Shown here: positions 26,962 through 35,099 of the stretch, in pieces
Numbering within the stretch: the stretch's first letter is position 1
Layout of the letters: every line of letters begins with the position of its first letter
From: Thermogutta sp039793925
GTDB lineage: Bacteria > Planctomycetota > Planctomycetia > Pirellulales > Thermoguttaceae
Reading direction: 5' to 3'
DNA: 55,549 nucleotides
Assembly (NCBI RefSeq): GCF_039793925.1
Contig: NZ_JBAMME010000133.1
Location: 1-55,549, forward strand
The notes under the pieces: generated by a model
Database searches by the model: none
What the model saw: only the letters and a program-made list of their open reading frames with translations
What the model was told of the DNA's origin: nothing
Made by a program: the position numbers and the translations under genes

Positions 26962-27825
26962 ATGTCTTTGAAGGTTTACATCAACGGAGAGTACTACGAT
27001 AAGGAAGACGCCAAGATCAGCGTTTACGATCATGGCCTGTTGTACGGTGATGGTGTTTTCGAGGGAATCCGCAGCTACGGCGGCAAAGTCTTTCGCCTGA
27101 AGGAGCACCTCGATCGGCTGTGGGATTCGGCCAAGGCCATTTGGTTGACTATCCCAATGACTAAAGAGGAGATGGCCCGGGCCATTGAGGAAACGCTTCG
27201 CATCAACGGCATTGAGGACGGCTACATCCGAGTGGTTGTTACCCGGGGTGTCGGGACGCTGGGGTTGGACCCTAACCGCTGCAGCAATCCCCAGGTCATC
27301 ATCATCACCGACCATATATCGCTCTATCCGAAAGAGCTGTACGAAAAAGGCCTCGAGATTGTCACGGTGAGCACCGTCCGCAATCACCCGGCAGCCCTCA
27401 GTCCCAGGATTAAATCCCTCAATTATCTCAATAATATTTTGGCAAAAATTGAAGGCCTTCAGGCGGGATGCATCGAGGCACTCATGCTCAACCACAAGGG
27501 AGAGGTGGCGGAATGCACGGGGGACAATATCTTCCTCGTGCGACGCGGGGAACTTTTCACGCCTCCCCGAGAGGCCGGAATTCTGGAGGGCATCACCCGA
27601 GCAGCGGTCATCGAGCTCGCGCAGGAGGCGGGATTGAAGGTTCACGAAGTCCCTCTCACCAAACATGATGTGTACATCGCCGATGAGTGCTTTCTCACCG
27701 GAACCGCCGCAGAGATCGTTCCGGTGGTCAAGGTAGACAGCCGCCCGATCGGGGATGGCAAGCCGGGGCCGATCACGCGGGATCTTATGGAGCGGTTCCA
27801 TCGGCTGACCCGGAACCATTGCTGA
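26962..27825 (+). CDS. ilvE: Branched-chain amino acid aminotransferase IlvE
   Basis: The product is 287 residues from ATG 26962; an in-frame GTG at 26947 is an alternative. It is a fold-type IV PLP aminotransferase that transfers amino groups between glutamate and Leu, Ile or Val. YDHGLLYGDGVFEGIR near the N-terminus is the branched-chain signature, and PRIKSLNYLNN holds the PLP lysine. EVAECTGDNIFLV and the late FLTGTAAEIVPV match IlvE rather than D-alanine aminotransferase. The short length fits the bacterial IlvE subgroup. The hydrolase gene follows 32 bases later, probably in one transcript. Confidence 0.93.
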   Translation: MSLKVYINGEYYDKEDAKISVYDHGLLYGDGVFEGIRSYGGKVFRLKEHLDRLWDSAKAIWLTIPMTKEEMARAIEETLRINGIEDGYIRVVVTRGVGTLGLDPNRCSNPQVIIITDHISLYPKELYEKGLEIVTVSTVRNHPAALSPRIKSLNYLNNILAKIEGLQAGCIEALMLNHKGEVAECTGDNIFLVRRGELFTPPREAGILEGITRAAVIELAQEAGLKVHEVPLTKHDVYIADECFLTGTAAEIVPVVKVDSRPIGDGKPGPITRDLMERFHRLTRNHC

Positions 27826-27857
27826 AAGATATCGAACCTGAGCGCGGAGGTGAAACC

Positions 27858-28751
27858 GTGGGAGGACGCGGCTTAACGTTTTTTACGGCGGCAGTGCTCA
27901 CCCTGCTTTTCGCGTGTGTAGCGACGTCTGCAGTGCAAGCAGAACCGGGTGTCACTGTCAAAACAGACATCGTTTACAAGACGGTTGACGGTGAAAGTTT
28001 GATGCTCGACGCTTACCTTCCGCAGGGAACGGGAACACGTCCCGGCGTCGTCCTCATCCACGGTGGGGGATGGCGGGGAGGCGATAAATCAAGCTATCGG
28101 GCATGGGGAATATCCTACGCCCAGTTAGGAGTGGCTGCCTTCTCCATCAACTATCGGCTGTCTCATGTGGCCAAGTATCCGGCGGCCGTGGAAGATTGCT
28201 TGGATGCCGTTCGGTGGCTGCGTACTCACGCTGAGGAATTCCACCTGGATCCGGAAAGGTTGGGCGTCGAAGGCGGCTCGGCTGGGGGACATTTGGCCCT
28301 GATGGTCGCGTTGACGGAGCCGGATTCTTCCGCCGTTGACTCGCACGGCCAGCCGTTGAAGAACTGGGTGCGGTGTGCAGTTTCCTTTGCCGGGCCAACC
28401 GATCTGACGGATGCAGAGTCCATCGAAGCCAGCACCGAGAAGCAAAGTCTTGTGGCATTCCTTGGATGCACGCTCAGCGAGTGTCCAGAACGTCACCGGG
28501 AGGCCTCCCCTATCACCTATGTCTCGCCCGATGATCCCCCGGTGCTCCTTGTGCACGGCACGGCAGACCGGGTGGTGCCCTTCAAGCAGGCAAATCTCCT
28601 TGAAAAGGCCTTGAAGAAGGCAGGCGTCCCGGTGGAGGTTCTGGCATTGGAAGGCTGCGGTCACGACTTCGGCTGTCTTGATCGAGAAGGACGGAACAAG
28701 CTCCTGGAAAAGACTCGCCGATTCATGCTCCACCATCTCGGGGTGGAATAG
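27858..28751 (+). CDS. Secreted alpha/beta hydrolase (BD-FAE/acetyl esterase-like)
   Basis: The product is about 297 residues from GTG 27858, which has GGAGGTG just upstream; the frame is open back to 27687 but that part overlaps ilvE. A signal peptide (about 1-27, ending AVQAEPG) is followed by an alpha/beta-hydrolase fold. The oxyanion motif is HGGGW, the nucleophile serine is in GGSAGG, the acid is in LVHGTADRVVP, and the histidine is in GCGHDFG. This layout matches the bacterial BD-FAE/acetyl xylan esterase-like group, which removes acyl groups from sugars or cleaves short esters. Substrate unknown. Confidence 0.85.
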   Translation: MGGRGLTFFTAAVLTLLFACVATSAVQAEPGVTVKTDIVYKTVDGESLMLDAYLPQGTGTRPGVVLIHGGGWRGGDKSSYRAWGISYAQLGVAAFSINYRLSHVAKYPAAVEDCLDAVRWLRTHAEEFHLDPERLGVEGGSAGGHLALMVALTEPDSSAVDSHGQPLKNWVRCAVSFAGPTDLTDAESIEASTEKQSLVAFLGCTLSECPERHREASPITYVSPDDPPVLLVHGTADRVVPFKQANLLEKALKKAGVPVEVLALEGCGHDFGCLDREGRNKLLEKTRRFMLHHLGVE

Positions 28752-29080
28752 CCGCCCGCCGAAACGGGATGTGCCCAACTTCAGTCAGTACACAACGACC
28801 TTTCCCAGTCATTATCAAGTCGGCTGGAGCTGCTCTTTCGGCAAAAACAGAGCAGCACGGTCCGGCCAATCTTCAGGCTGACCTTCCCCCGGCAGGCAGA
28901 CAAATCGATGTCTTGCAGGCATGTCGCCTTGCCGAGAAGTGACACTGACTCCCGACGTTGAAGCCGGCAGGCTGAGCACTGATTGGCGCAAATGAATAGA
29001 ATGAGGTGCGGGCGGTCGGGTACCATTCCGGATCTGGTTTTTTCTCGGTTTTCGACCAACGGTCTGTTTCGTGAGAGTTC
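28752..29080. other. Intergenic region before thiI
   Basis: 329 bases. A perfect 8-bp inverted repeat, GCTGCTCT (28829-28836) and AGAGCAGC (28849-28856), lies 78 bases beyond the hydrolase stop and could be a transcription or mRNA end. No T-run follows. A TAGAAT -10-like hexamer lies further down, but no matching -35 was found. Confidence 0.35.
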
Positions 29081-30598
29081 ATGAAAGTGACTGACGCCCC
29101 ATTTGCGCTCCTCATGGTGCGGCCCTCGGCGGAGTTCACGCTGAAATCCAACCGCACGCGTCGTCGGCTCCAGCAAGCGCTGATTCACAATCTCACCGAC
29201 GCGCTGGAAAGCCACGGGCTGACGTATCCCATTTCCGGTGCGTGGAATACCTATTTTGTCGAGACGACAGCTCCTGGGGAGGCGGCCGAGGTGCTTTGCC
29301 GTGTGGCGGGGATCGGGTCGATTGTGCCCATCGCGAGAGTCAGCCGGGCAGAGGTCGACGAGATCGTGCGGGCGGGTGTGGAGGCCTTCGCCGAAGTCGT
29401 TCAGGGAAAACGGTTTGCCGTACGAGCCCGGAGGACAGGAACCCATCCCTTTCGCTCACGCGATGTGGAAGTGGCTCTGGGAGCGGGACTGCGGCCGTTT
29501 GCCCAAAAAGTGGATCTTACCCAACCCGAGGTGACCGTCCACGTCGATATCCAGGACAGCCGGGCCTTTCTCTATGCGGAGACTCTGCGCGGTCTTGGTG
29601 GATTGCCGATTGGCAGTCAGGGAAAGGCGCTCGTGCTGATCTCGGGAGGTTTTGACTCGGCAGTGGCCGCCTGGCTGATCATGCGCCGCGGAGTGGCGGT
29701 CGACTACGTGTTCTGCAATCTCGGCGGAAAGGCCTACGAGCGGGCAGTGATTCAGGTAGCCAAGGTGCTCGCGGACAACTGGAGCTACGGCACACATCCG
29801 CGGTTCTACTCGATCGACTTCACCGATGTGATCATCGAAATGCGACAAAAAACGCGGTCTTCCTACTGGCAGATCGTTCTCAAACGGCTCATGTACGGTG
29901 CAGGCTCGCTGGTTGCCCGAAGAAGTGGCGCTGTGGCCCTGGTGACGGGAGAGTCAATCGGGCAGGTCTCTTCGCAGACGCTCAAGAACCTGGCAGCGAT
30001 CGAGGCGGGCAGCGATTTACCTATCTTACGACCGCTACTCACCTACGATAAGGAAGACATCATCCACCTGGCCCGGCGGATCGGAACGGCCACTCTGTCG
30101 GAGCGGGTCCGGGAATACTGTGCCCTTACGCCGGACCATCCGGTGACGGGCGCGTCCCCGGAGACGCTTGATCGGGAAATGGCCAAGATCGACCTCGGTG
30201 TGCTTCACCGTGCGGTGGAACGGGTGGAAGAGTACGATTTGCGGAGCCTCTCCACCTCGGAGGTGGTCCTGCCGTACTTGTTCACGGAAACCATTCCCTC
30301 AGGGGCAGAAATCATCGATTGCCAGCCGGAGAGCGCCTATCGGCAGTGGCACTATCCGGGAGCGCGGCATATGGATCCCTGGGATCTTCTCAAGCAATTC
30401 AGCCAGTTAGACCGAAATCGGGTGTATGTGCTCTACTGCCCTCAGGGGCTGCAGACGGCGTACGTGGCGGAAGTTATGCAGCGGGCAGGCTATGAAGCCT
30501 ATTCCTTCAAGGGCGGGACGCCGGCTCTTAGAACCTATTGCGAGAACAAGCCGGCAGCGGCGGTGGGAGCTTCTGGCCAGCCCGGCGAAGAGGCCTGA
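29081..30598 (+). CDS. thiI: tRNA sulfurtransferase ThiI with rhodanese domain
   Basis: The 505-residue enzyme makes 4-thiouridine at U8 of tRNA and can supply sulfur for thiamine thiazole. Order: N-terminal ferredoxin-like and THUMP RNA-binding domains (about 1-170), PP-loop SGGFDSAVA (188-196), and a C-terminal rhodanese domain from about 400. The persulfide cysteine is Cys453 in LYCPQGLQTA, and Cys347 in REYCALTPDHP is the partner that forms the regenerating disulfide, matching E. coli C456 and C344. So this is the long, self-sufficient form. MnmA, the other tRNA thiolase, is 10 kb away. Confidence 0.94.
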   Translation: MKVTDAPFALLMVRPSAEFTLKSNRTRRRLQQALIHNLTDALESHGLTYPISGAWNTYFVETTAPGEAAEVLCRVAGIGSIVPIARVSRAEVDEIVRAGVEAFAEVVQGKRFAVRARRTGTHPFRSRDVEVALGAGLRPFAQKVDLTQPEVTVHVDIQDSRAFLYAETLRGLGGLPIGSQGKALVLISGGFDSAVAAWLIMRRGVAVDYVFCNLGGKAYERAVIQVAKVLADNWSYGTHPRFYSIDFTDVIIEMRQKTRSSYWQIVLKRLMYGAGSLVARRSGAVALVTGESIGQVSSQTLKNLAAIEAGSDLPILRPLLTYDKEDIIHLARRIGTATLSERVREYCALTPDHPVTGASPETLDREMAKIDLGVLHRAVERVEEYDLRSLSTSEVVLPYLFTETIPSGAEIIDCQPESAYRQWHYPGARHMDPWDLLKQFSQLDRNRVYVLYCPQGLQTAYVAEVMQRAGYEAYSFKGGTPALRTYCENKPAAAVGASGQPGEEA

Positions 30599-30601
30599 AG
30601 A

Positions 30602-30627
30602 CCGAGGGGCACGCTCGTCGTGCCCGG
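30602..30627 (+). repeat. Intergenic hairpin repeat, copy 7
   Basis: Begins CCGAGG and folds as GGGCACG-CTCGT-CGTGCCC. It starts 4 bases after the thiI stop codon, where it could stabilise the transcript end. Confidence 0.75.
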
Positions 30628-31017
30628 CATGTCTGTCCGAACTCTCAGGCCGGTTAACCTGGGCAATTGGGGAGATGTGGCAAGAAGCCGACGATGGCTC
30701 GGCCGACATGAACCATCTGAAGCCGCAAAGCCCGCGATGCGTCCGAGCTGGCTGGGGTAAAATGTTCCGCTGGCCAGTTGCCTCTCTAATGCGAAGGGAA
30801 TGAGGAGTCGGATAAATAGGGAATAAGCATCCTGGGGCAGAAGGGAACACGAGGAAAGCGACCCGAATTTGAGAATCAGCGAGCATTGAATGGACAATTT
30901 GCGTAGGAGAAACTGTGTAGCCCACGACAACTGAGAAGTCAAGCGAATATTCCGGCATTCTGCGGCTTTTGTGGGTGGAGCAGGGTCGGGGGAGAGCGAG
31001 AATTTCGATTTTGACGC

Positions 31018-31045
31018 TGGACATCGGCCAGTTTTTGTGTAGAAT
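31018..31045 (+). promoter_or_regulatory. Sigma-70-type promoter
   Basis: TGGACA (31018-31023), a 16-base spacer, then TAGAAT (31040-31045); each hexamer matches consensus at 5 of 6 positions. It reads toward the second sigma-factor gene. Confidence 0.5.
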
Positions 31046-31494
31046 TGAGCGACGGGCCCCATTGCGAACCCAGCCTCGGTCTCAGAGGCACGCGGGTCAA
31101 TACCGATTAACCAGTCCCGCCTTAAAGAACATTTGGGGCACGGCCGTTCCAGTGCTGATGTGGGATCGTGTTGACGAGAACGCGATTCGGGACCAGAACT
31201 CATGGGAGGCTAAGCCCCGCTCATCCGGCTGCTGATCTGCTCCGTTTGCTGCTGGGAGGTTTGCGCGGAGTGTTTGCGCCTGGGGGGATTGCGGGGAGGT
31301 CATCGATTTGAGTGATCCAAAAATGAGGGTCCCTCAGCGGGTGATCCATCAGCGATGGGGACGGCGCATCGTTCTTCCCGGCGATTGCCCGAGGACATCT
31401 TTGCGATCACTGCCTGTTCGCCGGGTTGCAAGCGGTTTGTGGTGAGGAACCGGTCATTATTGAAGGGTGGTTAGAAAGTTAGTCTGGAGGAGTC

Positions 31495-33096
31495 ATGGCC
31501 TTGTACGAAGCCGATCACCTGTTTGACGACCTGGAATTGCGCCCGATGGATGAGGAAGAGGAGCTTGAGCTCCATGAGGGGGCACTTTTGGAGATGGCTG
31601 AGTCGTACGCGCCGGACGACGAGGACCTCGAGGATGAAGATGAGCTGCACGAGGAGGCCTGTCGGGCCGCGGCCGAGGCTGACGAGGAGGACGAAGAGGC
31701 CCCGTTGACCGCCGAGGAGGAAGAGTCCTGGTCGGACGATCCCGTCCGCATGTATCTCACCCAGATGGGTGAAATCCCACTCCTCACGCGGCAGCAGGAA
31801 ATCGCCCTGGCCAAGAAAATCGAGATCACCCGCGCTAAGTTCCGCCGCAAGCTCATGGAGTGTGACTACGTCCTGCAGCAGGCGGTGCGGACGTTTGTGC
31901 GGGTGGACGAGGGCAAATTGCCTTTCGATCGCACGGTTCAGGTCTCGGTGACGGACCATCTGGAAAAGCAGCAGATTCTCGGGCGCCTGCCGCACAATCT
32001 CAAAACGCTCCAGGCGATTCTCAAGCGGAACCGCCGGGATTACCTGACGGCCCTGAGCAAATCCAAACCCATGGAAGAGCGGCGTGCCGCGTGGCGGCGG
32101 TTGGGGCGATCACGGCGTCGGGCTGTTCGCCTGGCCGAAGAGCTTGGCCTGCGGACACAGCGGCTGGAGCCGATGATCAAGGCTCTCGAGGAATTCAGCC
32201 GTCGGGTCGATGAATTGAAGGCCCGCATCACCGAGCACGTTAAGGCTGGTCGTCCTTACAAAGAACGCGAACCGTGGATTAAAGAATACCGCGACATTCT
32301 CCGTCTCACCCAGGAAACCCCCACCAGCCTGCGGAACCGTGTGGCGTACGTCAAAAAGGTGTACGCCGAATACATGGAGGCCAAGCAGGAGCTGTCGAAG
32401 GGCAACCTGCGGTTGGTGGTCTCCATCGCCAAGAAGTACCGCAACCGGGGCCTGAGCTTCCTGGATCTGATTCAGGAAGGCAACGCCGGTTTGATGCGGG
32501 CGGTGGATAAATTCGAGTACCGCCGGGGTTTCAAGTTCTGCACATACGCCACCTGGTGGATCCGGCAGGCCATCACCCGAGCCGTGGCTGATCAAAGCCG
32601 CACGATCCGCATTCCGGTTCACATGGCCGAGACGATGAGCCGCGTCCGCAATGTTTCCCGCAAGCTCTATCAGGACCTCGGCCACGAGCCGACCCTGGAG
32701 GAAATGGCGGCGGCAGCCGACGCCAAAGCCGAAGAAACCCGGCGGGTGCTCACCATGAACCGGTATCCGATCAGTCTCGATCGACCGGTTGGCAACAGTG
32801 AGGACAGCCATTTCGGCGATCTCCTCCCGGATACTTCCGCGGAAAACCCGCTGGATGGGGCCACCCTGGACATGCTCCGGGAAAAGATCAATAAGGTGCT
32901 CAAGACACTGAGCTACCGCGAGCGGGAAATCATCAAGCTCCGTTACGGCCTGGGGGATGGCTACTGCTACACCCTGGAAGAAGTCGGTCACATTTTCAAG
33001 GTGACGCGCGAGCGGATTCGCCAGATTGAAGCGAAAGCCGTTCGCAAGCTCCAGCAACCCTCCCGCAGCCAGGAGCTGGTGGGCTTCCTCGACTGA
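31495..33096 (+). CDS. RpoD-type sigma-70 factor (second paralog)
   Basis: The 533-residue protein has the same plan as the paralog at 23491: a strongly acidic N-terminal 80 residues, region 1.2 DDPVRMYLTQMGEIPLLTR, a long basic insert with PMEERRAAWRRL, region 2 (about 302-362) with TYATWWIRQAITRAV, and region 4.2 (about 491-521) with YTLEEVGHIFKVTRERIRQ. Either paralog could be the housekeeping factor; the conserved region 2.4 and 4.2 helices suggest overlapping promoter choice. GGAGGAG precedes the ATG. A strong terminator follows the gene. Confidence 0.93.
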   Translation: MALYEADHLFDDLELRPMDEEEELELHEGALLEMAESYAPDDEDLEDEDELHEEACRAAAEADEEDEEAPLTAEEEESWSDDPVRMYLTQMGEIPLLTRQQEIALAKKIEITRAKFRRKLMECDYVLQQAVRTFVRVDEGKLPFDRTVQVSVTDHLEKQQILGRLPHNLKTLQAILKRNRRDYLTALSKSKPMEERRAAWRRLGRSRRRAVRLAEELGLRTQRLEPMIKALEEFSRRVDELKARITEHVKAGRPYKEREPWIKEYRDILRLTQETPTSLRNRVAYVKKVYAEYMEAKQELSKGNLRLVVSIAKKYRNRGLSFLDLIQEGNAGLMRAVDKFEYRRGFKFCTYATWWIRQAITRAVADQSRTIRIPVHMAETMSRVRNVSRKLYQDLGHEPTLEEMAAAADAKAEETRRVLTMNRYPISLDRPVGNSEDSHFGDLLPDTSAENPLDGATLDMLREKINKVLKTLSYREREIIKLRYGLGDGYCYTLEEVGHIFKVTRERIRQIEAKAVRKLQQPSRSQELVGFLD

Positions 33097-33124
33097 GGAT
33101 TGGCCATTTGGGCGAGATTACTGG

Positions 33125-33167
33125 CGGCCTTTCCGTCGGCAGACAAGCTGGCGGGGCCGTTTTTTAT
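33125..33167 (+). terminator. Rho-independent terminator of the second sigma-factor gene
   Basis: The inner stem CCGTCGGC-AGACAA-GCTGGCGG (33133-33154, with G-T pairs) extends through an outer CGGCC/GGCCG after a TTT bulge. TTTTTT follows at 33160-33165. It lies 29 bases after the stop codon. Confidence 0.75.
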
Positions 33168-33245
33168 TGGACCATAGCAATCAGCCAATCCGCCCCAATT
33201 CACGGTGCCGCGGTGACCGGCGTAAATCCTCTTTGACATGCGGTC

Positions 33246-33267
33246 GGGGCAATTCATGAATTGCCCC
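33246..33267. repeat. Perfect 22-bp palindrome
   Basis: The left half is GGGGCAATTCA and the right half is its exact complement, with no loop. It lies between the convergent sigma and hemY genes. Similar AATTCATGAATT-centred palindromes occur in intergenic DNA of many bacteria; function is unknown. Confidence 0.7.
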
Positions 33268-33296
33268 TCCTAAGAGTGGTGACCCCACGTCCGTTA

Positions 33297-33325
33297 CCGG
33301 AGGGACGTGCTTGTCGCGTCCGTCC
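33297..33325 (+). repeat. Intergenic hairpin repeat, copy 8
   Basis: Begins CCGGAGG and folds as GGACG-TGCTTGTCG-CGTCC. Head and core match copies 1 and 2, with a different but still paired stem. Confidence 0.7.
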
Positions 33326-33445
33326 ATCACTGTTCGGATCCCGAATTCTCCTCCGCCGAAAAAAGAGAACTGTTTCTGAGCGCCCAAACGGGCAGAAGCG
33401 ACAGAACAAATCGGCCAAGCGATCCTGGGGTGAATTCACAGTCTG

Positions 33446-34936
33446 TCAGAACGGCGAGCTACCCGTTTCATGGTCTTCCTGAGGGAATCCCAGCACCCGT
33501 CCAGCCGCCCGCCAACCGCTGCGAATACAATGCGGGATGCCAACCCCGCGATAGGCGTTGCCCGCCAGGGCCAATCCCGGCCAGCACTCGAGCCGCTCTT
33601 CGATACGACGAAGTCGCTGGAGATGCCCCACCTCGTATTGCGGCATAGCGGCGGGCCAGCGAAACAGCCATTCCCGGACGGGCTCCCCCCGAATGCGGAG
33701 TAAACTTTCCACTTCTGATCGTAGAAGCGTCCGCAACCGAGATTCCTCTTCGATCACCAAATCGGGCCGTCGCGCACCCCCGGCAAAGACCCGCAGGAGG
33801 ACAGTTCCCTTGGGTGAAAGATGCGGATACTTCTGACTGCTGAAACTGACCGCTAAGAGGGGACTTTTTTCCACGGCAGGAATGACACACCCTGAGCCGT
33901 CCAGCGGATGGCCCACGTCTTCTCGCCGGTAGGCCAGAGCAAGAATCACGCTCCCCGTATACGTGATACCGGCCAGTTCTTGCGAAAGCTGCTGGTCGAG
34001 TTGCTCAACGATGCGAGCCGCAGCGTAAGCGGGGACCGCCAACACGACCGCATCGCAGGGGAAAACATCTCCATTATCGAGAGCCACCAACCAGCCGGAG
34101 TCACCTCGGGCAAGCCCCGTCACGCGGGTGCCGAGGCGCAGCGCATCCTGGGGCAGCCGCGATACGATTTCTTCGACAAGTTGCTCCAAACCAAAGCGCA
34201 GCGTGGCAAACATGCTGTAACGTGCGCCACTTTCCCGAGGTGTTTTTGCCCCAGAGTGCGTTCCCGCCTTTCTGGCCGCTTTTTGTGCCCGCATGGCACG
34301 GATCAGGCTGCCATACTTTTTTTCCATCTCTCGAAAGCGGGCAAGCGTGGCGAGGACGCTGAGCCGTTCTGTGTCGGCTCCGTAAACGGCTGTCACCAGC
34401 GGTTCCACAAGACGCTCGAAGACTTCCCGCCCCAGCCGCCGTCGCGCGAAACCCGCCAGGCTTTCGTCGTCTTCATCTAAACGTGGCGGCAACACATACT
34501 CCATCGCCGCGCGAAGTTTTCCCCATAGAGAAAGGAGCGGCGTGGTAGCCAGCGGCCAGAACTCGGAAGGTGCCATCATGAGAAAGCCGTCCGGGAGCGG
34601 GTGCAAGCGGCGTCGCCATACGACGAACGCCCGGCGATGCTCCGGATGGGTGCTCACTAGGTGTTCTCCGAGCTCCAACTGACGGCACAGGTCCATCGCC
34701 CAGGGGAGCGTGGTGATGAAGTTATCGGCACTGCGTTCCACCTGGAATCCGTCCTCGCGAACCGTTCCCAGCACGCCCCCCGGTCGGGCCTGCTGATCAA
34801 AAACGATCACCTCTGTTTGGGGAGAAAGTTGACGGATTTTCAGCGCGGCAGCCAGCCCACTGATTCCCGCTCCCAGAATGGCAACGCGTGACGGTGCCCG
34901 ATGTTCAAGGTGTGTCGGCGGAAAAGGATTAACCAT
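33446..34936 (-). CDS. hemY: Protoporphyrinogen/coproporphyrinogen oxidase (HemY/CgoX family)
   Basis: The 496-residue FAD enzyme removes six electrons from (copro)porphyrinogen IX in heme synthesis, using oxygen. The dinucleotide site AILGAGISGLAAAL is at about residues 19-32, followed by the E-containing VIVFDQQARPGGVLGT. The substrate region has GFQVERSADNF and the C-terminus LALAGNAYRGVGIPHCI is the second FAD motif. A basic, low-complexity insertion lies near residue 230. The sequence does not let me separate the protoporphyrin-type from the coproporphyrin-type substrate. It is divergent from the GH28-like gene. Confidence 0.9.
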   Translation of the reverse strand: MVNPFPPTHLEHRAPSRVAILGAGISGLAAALKIRQLSPQTEVIVFDQQARPGGVLGTVREDGFQVERSADNFITTLPWAMDLCRQLELGEHLVSTHPEHRRAFVVWRRRLHPLPDGFLMMAPSEFWPLATTPLLSLWGKLRAAMEYVLPPRLDEDDESLAGFARRRLGREVFERLVEPLVTAVYGADTERLSVLATLARFREMEKKYGSLIRAMRAQKAARKAGTHSGAKTPRESGARYSMFATLRFGLEQLVEEIVSRLPQDALRLGTRVTGLARGDSGWLVALDNGDVFPCDAVVLAVPAYAAARIVEQLDQQLSQELAGITYTGSVILALAYRREDVGHPLDGSGCVIPAVEKSPLLAVSFSSQKYPHLSPKGTVLLRVFAGGARRPDLVIEEESRLRTLLRSEVESLLRIRGEPVREWLFRWPAAMPQYEVGHLQRLRRIEERLECWPGLALAGNAYRGVGIPHCIRSGWRAAGRVLGFPQEDHETGSSPF

Positions 34937-35099
34937 GATAGCGATGGAAACTCTGGCAGGTGTCGGTTTCTAAGCAATGCGATTCTTTATACCATAGACC
35001 ATGTTTTCAGGAATTTTTTCGCGAACCGGGTAAAAGATGGATGGCGTCGGTCGATAAACGGTCCGTCCATCCCCGGTCCTTGTGGGAAAGGATCCGCCC

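Larger units (their letters stand above)
30599..31494. promoter_or_regulatory. Long upstream region of the second sigma-factor gene
   Basis: Almost 900 bases with no convincing gene. It holds hairpin repeat copy 7 at its left end and a good promoter at 31018-31045. Transcription from that promoter gives a leader of about 440 bases before the ATG at 31495. Confidence 0.45.
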
